This document shows, one piece after another, positions 1 to 4,680 of a stretch of DNA of 6,879 nt (the stretch's first letter is position 1; each line of letters starts with the position of its first letter). Source of the DNA: CAYNFT01 sp964396535. Its GTDB lineage: Bacteria > Chloroflexota > Dehalococcoidia > Dehalococcoidales > UBA2162. The position numbers and the translations under genes are program-made. The notes beneath the pieces were generated by a model. That model was not told where the DNA came from and did no database searches. It worked only from the letters and a program-made list of their open reading frames with translations. The stretch covers positions 1 to 6,879 of the forward strand of contig CAYNFT010000099.1 of NCBI GenBank assembly GCA_964396535.1. Direction: 5' to 3'.

Positions 1-19
1 ACAACAAACATTAAGTACA

Positions 20-151
20 TATCCCTCCCCCTCTATTCTAAAACAAGCTATTTCTAGCTTAAAGTTTTAGCATTTTTAGCCCTCACCCCCTGTATCCCCC
101 CCTCCCAGAGGTAGAGGGGAAAGGTAAATAAAAGAGGGCTCCCGCCCTCTT
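20..151 (-). repeat. Left copy of a G/C-run hairpin element
   Basis: Read on the minus strand, this element starts with a GAGGG-type hairpin, then a T-rich spacer, then an imperfect hairpin of GAGGGG/CCCCTC type, then short runs of five to seven G separated by A/T-containing triplets. The same order of parts occurs on the plus strand at 1620-1723, so the two are inverted relative to each other around the Shedu-like gene. The left copy is more degenerate: its second hairpin is imperfect and its G runs are irregular. The outer boundary (about 20) is uncertain. It may be a dispersed intergenic repeat; no open reading frame lies in it. Confidence 0.55.
126..151 (-). terminator. Rho-independent terminator, minus strand
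   Basis: A perfect 8-bp stem, AAGAGGGC with GCCCTCTT (132-139 and 144-151), closes a 4-base loop. On the minus strand the stem runs into TTTTATTT, a fair U tract; on the plus strand it does not. It therefore best serves minus-strand transcription arriving from the right, which here would be the small decayed frame at 150-289. The stop codon of that frame (150-152) overlaps the base of the stem. Confidence 0.6.
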
Positions 152-289
152 AAACTTCCTCCAGTTCGAAGACAGCTTGGGCTACCAGCCTATTTACAAA
201 AATAGAGCTAAATTCAGCGAGTTGTTTGTAGCAGTTTCGTAACGCTGGAATAAGCTCTCTATTTCATCGCGCCGTGTCTTTGTAGCCAT
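150..289 (-). pseudogene. Small frameshifted reading frame, about 45 codons
   Basis: On the minus strand an ATG at 289 begins MATKTRRDEIES and runs to a TAA at 194-196 (31 residues). From about 257 a second frame stays open to a TAA at 150-152 and reads ELIPALRNCYKQLAEFSS, ending in VAQAVFELEEV, which looks like an amphipathic helical protein. The two frames join cleanly if one AG is removed from the AGAGAG run at 255-260, giving a 45-residue product. The stop sits directly at the foot of a minus-strand terminator, which supports a once-transcribed gene. There is no clear ribosome binding site before the ATG. I do not recognise the product. It could be a decayed remnant, a sequencing or assembly indel, or chance; an uninterrupted run of about 40 codons is not rare by itself. 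Confidence 0.4.
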
Positions 290-291
290 TG

Positions 292-300
292 TGCTATAAT
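292..300 (+). promoter_or_regulatory. Extended -10 promoter of the Shedu-like gene
   Basis: The sequence TGCTATAAT is a perfect extended -10 (TG, one base, TATAAT at 295-300). No -35 resembling TTGACA lies 16-18 bases upstream, which fits an extended -10 promoter. Initiation 6-8 bases downstream of the box would fall at about 306-308, on or next to the ATG at 308, so the transcript would be essentially leaderless. Confidence 0.6.
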
Positions 301-307
301 TCACTCT

Positions 308-1495
308 ATGGGCATTAGCATCAAAAGACTATGCGAATTTATATTTGCCTATGTAGATAATTACCAAAAGATGGTGGAGGAGCTGTCACAGCCTATGCAA
401 AAACTGGTGAGGGCTCTGCCACCATGCCTACTATCAGAAAGGATAGTAGTTTATATGCTAACTGACGCCGTTGTCATTTGTGATGAGGTTACTACACCGT
501 TGCTCTCATCCTTGCCTTTCCGGACATTCGAAAAGAGGAGAGCAAAAGTAAGTGAAAGCGAAATAGAAGTAAGAAAAAGCGATGCTTCTTCTGGTCAGTT
601 CACCCATTTCTTAACGGTTGGTGCTTTCAAATTCACTGGCGAACAGAAAAGTGTTGTCTTTGGTCGGCATGGCGGTATATCTTTTCTGACTATCAAGGCG
701 GGTGCCCAGGAGAGATATTTGGGTGAGACTTTGATATTTGGCTATCTCGACGAGAGTGGGTGGGACCAAAGGTGGGCCTGGCTGGTTGCTAAAGAAACTC
801 TACAGGAAAATGTAGATAGCGCCATATTCAGGCTAATGTTCAGTTCTGGCTTGGCAAGTGAACAGGAAATCAAAGAACTTGGGCAGCAAGAATCAGCTCG
901 CATTGGCCTCGAAAGGTTTAGGAGATCTATCTCTCAATTTGAAAATTTTCTGAAATTATACCCAAATGAAGAACAAAAATTCCAGGACCTGTTTGAAACG
1001 CATCCTTATCTGTTGAGCATGTGGGGAAAAGTAGTTCCAAAGCCATTCTTGAATTGTGCTGGAACCGTAGAAAATATTAAAGCTGGCCGCGTGCCCGACT
1101 TTCTGATACAAGAACTAGATGGTTCGATTACGCTTGTGGAGATTGAGAGTCCAAGCAAGCCAATCTTCACAGAAGGCACCGACCCGAGGCTCACTCACTA
1201 TGTTACCCAAGCAGAAAATCAGGTGAGGCAATGGGATCAAATAATACGCCGAAATCCTACGATAGTTAAGTCCTATCCAAGTATAGAATATTATAAAGCT
1301 AGGGTTGTTATTGGGAGAAGTTACCATCCTGTATTCTCATCATATGCGGCTTTCCAATCTCAGCTATCTAGTATTAATGAGCAAAGATCGCGAATTCGTC
1401 TAGAGACATATGATGTACTTATGGAAGAAGCCCGAGCTGCTTTGGGTTTCCTAGAATTGATATTTTCTGGGGTTCCTCTTCATCAAGTGAAATAA
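308..1495 (+). CDS. Shedu-like (SduA/DUF4263) predicted nuclease, 395 aa
   Basis: The C-terminal half (about 205-340) matches the DUF4263/Shedu plan. First comes an entry helix motif, NEEQKFQDLFETHPYLL (220-236). A PD-(D/E)XK-like core follows, with PDF (263-265, acid D264), a strand ending VEIE (277-280) and then SPSKP, and a helix with Q301, Q305 and W309. The usual E-x-K is E278-x-E280 here, with K284 four residues on. Shedu proteins act in anti-phage defence as oligomeric nucleases; that role is family knowledge and is not shown here. Residues 1-200 form a domain I do not recognise, with no signal peptide or membrane span. The start at 308 is preceded by no Shine-Dalgarno but by a -10 box that predicts leaderless mRNA. 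An internal ATG at 395 has GGAGGAG 12 bases upstream and would remove 29 residues. The gene stands alone between two inverted hairpin repeats, consistent with mobile defence cargo. Confidence 0.8.
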   Translation: MGISIKRLCEFIFAYVDNYQKMVEELSQPMQKLVRALPPCLLSERIVVYMLTDAVVICDEVTTPLLSSLPFRTFEKRRAKVSESEIEVRKSDASSGQFTHFLTVGAFKFTGEQKSVVFGRHGGISFLTIKAGAQERYLGETLIFGYLDESGWDQRWAWLVAKETLQENVDSAIFRLMFSSGLASEQEIKELGQQESARIGLERFRRSISQFENFLKLYPNEEQKFQDLFETHPYLLSMWGKVVPKPFLNCAGTVENIKAGRVPDFLIQELDGSITLVEIESPSKPIFTEGTDPRLTHYVTQAENQVRQWDQIIRRNPTIVKSYPSIEYYKARVVIGRSYHPVFSSYAAFQSQLSSINEQRSRIRLETYDVLMEEARAALGFLELIFSGVPLHQVK

Positions 1496-1619
1496 GATCG
1501 GCAATTGTTGCAAGGTTGGTATCAGCTCCTTTTTATCAAAAAGTTCAGTGCGCTTCCATCTTGCTTTACCGAAGGAAATCGAAAAAAGCGCTAAAACATT
1601 AGAGTAAATAACGGGTGTT

Positions 1620-1645
1620 AAGAGGGGGCTTCGCCCCCTCTTTTT
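1620..1645 (+). terminator. Rho-independent terminator after the Shedu-like gene
   Basis: A perfect 10-bp stem, AAGAGGGGGC with GCCCCCTCTT (1620-1629 and 1633-1642), closes a TTC loop and leads into five T residues (1641-1645). It lies about 125 bases after the stop codon of the Shedu-like gene, with no other gene between, so it should end that transcript. It is also the first part of the right-hand repeat element. Confidence 0.8.
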
Positions 1646-1723
1646 AATTCCTCCCCCTTCCCCTGAAGGGGAAGGGGGATAAAGGGGGATAGGGTTAATA
1701 AAAACTTAAAGGGGGATGGGGTT
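1620..1723 (+). repeat. Right copy of the G/C-run hairpin element
   Basis: Parts in order are the terminator stem (1620-1642), a perfect 11-bp hairpin CCCCCTTCCCC / GGGGAAGGGGG with loop TGAA (1653-1678), and two near-identical 16-base direct repeats, AAAGGGGGATAGGGTT (1681-1696) and AAAGGGGGATGGGGTT (1708-1723), which differ at one base. The nine-base core AAGGGGGAT thus occurs three times. The same order of parts appears inverted at 20-151. Together the copies bracket the Shedu-like gene. It may be a dispersed intergenic or MITE-like repeat; no target-site duplication is obvious to the eye. Confidence 0.6.
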
Positions 1724-1725
1724 CA

Positions 1726-1755
1726 TTGATAAAAACTGGAGAATGAGGTTAAAAT
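1726..1755 (+). promoter_or_regulatory. Likely sigma70-type promoter of tyrA
   Basis: TTGATA (1726-1731) and TAAAAT (1750-1755), each one base off consensus, are separated by 18 bases. This puts the transcription start near 1762, roughly 20 bases before the tyrA ATG, leaving room for the AGGAAG ribosome binding site at 1771-1776. It begins immediately after the right-hand repeat element. Confidence 0.5.
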
Positions 1756-1781
1756 AATAACAAACTGACAAGGAAGAACGA

Positions 1782-2654
1782 ATGAGAGTAGCTATAATTG
1801 GCGGTTCAGGAAAGATGGGGCGATGGTTTACCAGTTTCCTATTGAAGGAGGGCAAAGAGGTAATAATAACCGGCAGAAACGAAAAGAAGCTGCTGGAAGC
1901 CAAGGAAGAACTCGGGGTCGAGGGCACCACTAATCTCCCGTCGGCAGTTGAGAGCGCTGGTGTGGTTCTAATCTCTGTACCAATAGATAATTTTGAGGAA
2001 GTAGTAAAGCAGCTCCAACCCCTCTTAAATCCCAGGCAGATAGTTATCGACATCACCTCTATCAAAGCATTTCCGGTGGAAACAATGCATAAGTATATAA
2101 AAACGGGGTTAGTTCTCGGCACGCACCCGGTCTTTGGGCCAGGTGCCAAAGGTGTCCGGAGTCAAAACTTCGTGCTGACACCTACTAATGCTAAAGAGAC
2201 AGCGCTTGCTGAAAAAATCAGGCGGTACCTGGAAGAACGAGGAGCCCAGGTCACTCTGATGACCCCTCACGAACACGATGAGATGATGGCAGTTATTTTA
2301 GGGCTCTCTCATTTCATTGCTATAGTCTCAGCAGATACCCTGCTCAGCTTCAATCAGCTAAAACAGATGAAGACAATTGGTGGCCCAACTTATAAAGCAC
2401 TGCTGACTTTAGCCGAGAGCGTTATCACCGAAGACCCTGAGCTTTACGCCTCTATACAGATGAATCTACCCAATATAACGGAGAAAGAAGAGCTATTCCA
2501 GAGGAATTCAAAGACATGGGCTGACATAGTCAGGAACAAAGACAGGCAAGAATTTACTAAGAGAATGAATGCCTTGAAAAACAGGCTTGAAAAGAGTGAC
2601 CCCGATTTTGGCAAGTCCTACGAAGATATATACAAGCTCTTAGAAGGGTTATAG
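1782..2654 (+). CDS. tyrA: Prephenate dehydrogenase (TyrA), 290 aa
   Basis: The protein oxidatively decarboxylates prephenate to 4-hydroxyphenylpyruvate in tyrosine synthesis, in the cytoplasm. The N-terminus is a Rossmann fold: IIGGSGKMG (5-13) is the dinucleotide loop, and the end of the second strand reads TGRN (30-33), where an arginine rather than an acid suggests NADP(H). VLISVPI (62-68) is the conserved strand and turn. GTHPVFGPG (113-121) contains H115, aligned with the catalytic histidine of the family. The helical C-terminal domain has HEHDEMMAVILGLSHF (163-178). There is no ACT or chorismate mutase domain, so no built-in tyrosine feedback site is visible; the length fits short stand-alone TyrA proteins. 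AGGAAG (1771-1776) lies 5 bases before the ATG. No other aromatic-pathway gene is present; the gene has its own promoter and converges on the minus-strand cluster. Confidence 0.88.
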   Translation: MRVAIIGGSGKMGRWFTSFLLKEGKEVIITGRNEKKLLEAKEELGVEGTTNLPSAVESAGVVLISVPIDNFEEVVKQLQPLLNPRQIVIDITSIKAFPVETMHKYIKTGLVLGTHPVFGPGAKGVRSQNFVLTPTNAKETALAEKIRRYLEERGAQVTLMTPHEHDEMMAVILGLSHFIAIVSADTLLSFNQLKQMKTIGGPTYKALLTLAESVITEDPELYASIQMNLPNITEKEELFQRNSKTWADIVRNKDRQEFTKRMNALKNRLEKSDPDFGKSYEDIYKLLEGL

Positions 2655-2659
2655 TCTCC

Positions 2660-3016
2660 CTATTTCGCGGGGATTGGTAAGATCTGTCTCAGCATTAACT
2701 GCCATTGACCCCAGTCAAGTTTTGCCAGGTTCGATGCCAGACTACGCAACGACTCATCTTCAGTCATCGAATATAGGGGGATATTATTGTTAACAGACAT
2801 TCTTACCACGCCTTTGTCTACAAGGTGCCTAATGGCTCTCTTTATGTATGATGTCCCCCGCTCTGAGTTCAAACCATGAACAACAGCGAGCTCACTAAAT
2901 TTGGCTTGAGGATACCCTCCAAAAAACCGAAGGAGTTCCAAACAGTAGTAACCGTCCACGTACTGCTTAATAAATTGACACAGTTCTTCTGCGATAGTAA
3001 TTTCAGCCGTAGCCAT
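2660..3016 (-). CDS. Small winged-helix DNA-binding protein, 118 aa
   Basis: The protein looks like a stand-alone winged-helix regulator. A first helical segment (about 8-32) holds FIKQYVDGYYCLELLRFF. A helix-turn-helix follows, with FSELAVVHGL (40-49) as the first part and a recognition-like helix around SYIKRAIRHLVDKGVV (56-71). A beta-wing (RMSVNNNIPLYSMT, 72-85) comes next, then a C-terminal helix rich in Leu and Trp. No receiver or ligand domain is attached. The start is well fixed: TAGGAGGA at 3023-3030 (minus strand) precedes the ATG by about 7 bases. It begins 35 bases after the stop of the second response regulator and is probably co-transcribed, so it may be that regulator's partner or effector (inference). 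Its stop is five bases from that of the convergent tyrA. I do not recognise a named family beyond winged helix. Confidence 0.8.
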   Translation of the reverse strand: MATAEITIAEELCQFIKQYVDGYYCLELLRFFGGYPQAKFSELAVVHGLNSERGTSYIKRAIRHLVDKGVVRMSVNNNIPLYSMTEDESLRSLASNLAKLDWGQWQLMLRQILPIPAK

Positions 3017-3022
3017 GCTTCT

Positions 3023-3030
3023 TCCTCCTA
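3023..3030 (-). promoter_or_regulatory. Strong Shine-Dalgarno of the winged-helix gene
   Basis: TAGGAGGA on the minus strand contains the full AGGAGG core, 7 bases from the ATG at 3016. It is the best ribosome binding site in the window and fixes the start of the winged-helix gene. Confidence 0.8.
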
Positions 3031-3051
3031 CACCCTGTGCTTTGAGGTTGT

Positions 3052-3840
3052 TTAGTTATTTTCAAGAGTTACAAAGATAGTCTTCCTGGCCCTGTTTTTA
3101 AGCTTTGGCATAGCTTCGGCTTTCTTAAGAAGTTTGGGGCTGATTGTCTTTGTCAGCGGTTGTTCTCCTGCTGCTTCTATCTCGGGTATAGTTCTAAACT
3201 CATTTAAGAGGTCTGCCAGTGATTTAGCCCTGTTCAAGACGACTGTCATGACAGTGCCTTCCTGCCAAGCCCCAACCATTTGCAGCACGCGGGACTGAAG
3301 TGTCTCCTCCACTCGACCAGAGAGTCTCATCAACTGGTTGGCCTCAATAGGTGGAGGTAGAACCAGCTGTATCTCTTCAACCATTGTGCTCGAGCCATCG
3401 TTTGCCTTGTTGTCATGTCCGTCATTATGTTCAAATTGTATTTTAGATTTGATACTCTCACTCGTCACTATTTGCCCACGATGAACCTGCCTAATGGCTT
3501 GAGTAAGTTCCTCACGCTTAATATCTTTAAGGAGATAACCCTTTGCCCCAGCCTCTATAGCCTGGTTCAGGTACTGATCATATAAAGTCAGCATAATAAC
3601 ATTACAGGAGAGGTTCTTCTGCCTTACCTGTCGAGTAAGCTCAATCCCATCCACCCCAGGCATCTTAATATCCATGAGGATAATGTCCGGAGAGAGCAAC
3701 TCGGCCAGATAAAGTGCCGATTCAGCATCGCCTGCCTCACCCGCCACCGACATGTCTTCTTCAAGCTCCAGTATATGATGCAGCCCGTCACGAACAACCT
3801 GATGATCATCAACCAGCAGAATCTGTATGCCTTTATTCAT
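3052..3840 (-). CDS. Response regulator with unusual non-HTH output domain, 262 aa
   Basis: Residues 5-123 are a complete NarL-type receiver: acidic pair D11/D12, phospho-acceptor D57 in LMDIKMPG, T85 and K105. A Gly/Asn/Asp-rich linker (123-153) follows. Instead of a LuxR helix-turn-helix there is a segment (155-229) whose predicted order is strand EIQLVLPPP, helix, strand with W192, strand VMTVVLN, helix SLADLLNEF, strand EIEAAGEQPL. That is the beta-alpha-beta-beta-alpha-beta order of a ferredoxin-like or ACT-like fold. A basic tail (230-262) ends KNRARKTIFVTL. I do not recognise this output domain. The frame can be extended to a TTG at 3918, but the ATG at 3840 has GGGGAG five bases upstream and removes 26 non-conserved residues, so I chose it. 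It lies 210 bases after the first regulator and 35 bases before the winged-helix gene. Confidence 0.85.
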   Translation of the reverse strand: MNKGIQILLVDDHQVVRDGLHHILELEEDMSVAGEAGDAESALYLAELLSPDIILMDIKMPGVDGIELTRQVRQKNLSCNVIMLTLYDQYLNQAIEAGAKGYLLKDIKREELTQAIRQVHRGQIVTSESIKSKIQFEHNDGHDNKANDGSSTMVEEIQLVLPPPIEANQLMRLSGRVEETLQSRVLQMVGAWQEGTVMTVVLNRAKSLADLLNEFRTIPEIEAAGEQPLTKTISPKLLKKAEAMPKLKNRARKTIFVTLENN

Positions 3841-4050
3841 CTTTACTCCCCATTGCCCATAATCTTGTACCTGGTAGGGGCGAATCATTCCTGCTCGATG
3901 ATACCCTTCTAATATCAACTTTGGAATCCCCCAAAAGGATAACTCTATAAGACAAAAGGGTCAGTTTGATGAGACTGAAGTTGCAATAGGTAGAGCGCTA
4001 TTTATTTGATTGGTGTGATGGATGCAGATAAAGGAAGGGATGCCGAGGTG

Positions 4051-4680
4051 TTAAATCAAGCCCCTTTTGTAGGCCTCTGATACTGCCTCGGAGCGATTGC
4101 GGACACCCAATTTTTCAAAGATGAGTCTTACGCTTCTCTTAACAGATGCCTGGCTCAAAAAAAGCTGACTAGCAAGCTCTCTGGTAGTTGCACCTTCAGC
4201 AATCAGGCGGAGGATAGCTAATTCGCGATCTGACAGATAAAACCGCTGTTTGCCCTCAACTGAAGTGGTAAGCTCAGCTAGATGGTCTCGACTGATAGAT
4301 AGGTCAAGTGGTGAGCGGCCTTGGCAGACGGCTCGGATAGCTCTTACCAGTTCCTCACGTTTAATATCTTTGTGGAGATACCCCACCGCTCCAGCCTCAA
4401 TAGCCTGAGTCAGGTATTCATCATACAAGGTCAACATAATGACGTTGCAGGAGGGTTGCTTTTGCTTTAGCTGTCTGGTAAGGTCAAGTCCGTCTACCCC
4501 GGGCATCTTGATATCCATGAGGATGACCTCCGGAGAGAGCGACTCCACCTGAGTGAGCACGTCTGTAGCATCGGCTGCCTCACCCACTACTGTAAAATCT
4601 GATTCAAGTTCCAGCATGCGCCGCAGCCCCTCACGCACAACCTGATGGTCATCAACCACAAGGATTCGTATGGCATCCAT
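4051..4680 (-). CDS. NarL/FixJ-family response regulator, 209 aa
   Basis: This is the cytoplasmic partner of the adjacent kinase. The receiver (4-122) has D10/D11, phospho-acceptor D56 in LMDIKMPG, T84 and K104. After a linker, a LuxR-type helix-turn-helix occupies about 148-209: LSDRELAILRLIAEG, then TTRELASQLFLSQASVKRS as the HTH pair, then IFEKLGVRNRSEAV. All functional residues are present and the length is normal for the family, so phosphorylation-dependent DNA binding is expected. Its ATG directly follows the TAA of the kinase (TAAATG), and GGAGG at 4689-4693 lies 8 bases upstream inside the last kinase codons, which suggests translational coupling. Its receiver is about 70% identical, counted by eye, to that of the downstream regulator. 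The target genes cannot be told from this window. Confidence 0.93.
   Translation of the reverse strand: MDAIRILVVDDHQVVREGLRRMLELESDFTVVGEAADATDVLTQVESLSPEVILMDIKMPGVDGLDLTRQLKQKQPSCNVIMLTLYDEYLTQAIEAGAVGYLHKDIKREELVRAIRAVCQGRSPLDLSISRDHLAELTTSVEGKQRFYLSDRELAILRLIAEGATTRELASQLFLSQASVKRSVRLIFEKLGVRNRSEAVSEAYKRGLI

Noticed and set aside
1006..1327. Two minus-strand frames of 62 and 70 codons inside the Shedu-like gene
   Set aside because: They are antisense to the conserved nuclease core, with no start signals and no protein-like motifs.
1496..1619. Possible small gene between the Shedu-like stop and the terminator
   Set aside because: No frame of useful length with a start signal was seen on either strand; only a 6-bp CTTTTT/AAAAAG inverted repeat is present near 1528-1543.
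1620..1723. CRISPR-like or riboswitch reading of the G-run repeats
   Set aside because: The repeats are short, irregularly spaced, without unique spacers of constant length and with no cas genes nearby; a terminator plus hairpin repeat explains them.
1706..2149. Minus-strand open frame of 147 codons across the start of tyrA
   Set aside because: It lies opposite the conserved Rossmann part of tyrA, has unlikely composition and no ribosome binding site; it is a shadow frame.
3841..3918. N-terminal extension of the second response regulator from a TTG at 3918
   Set aside because: The 26 extra residues precede a complete receiver, and the ATG at 3840 has a GGGGAG ribosome binding site; the TTG has only a weak one.
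3714..3950. Plus-strand frame of 78 codons over the start of the second regulator
   Set aside because: It overlaps the conserved receiver in antisense and has low-complexity, Pro/His-rich sequence without start signals.
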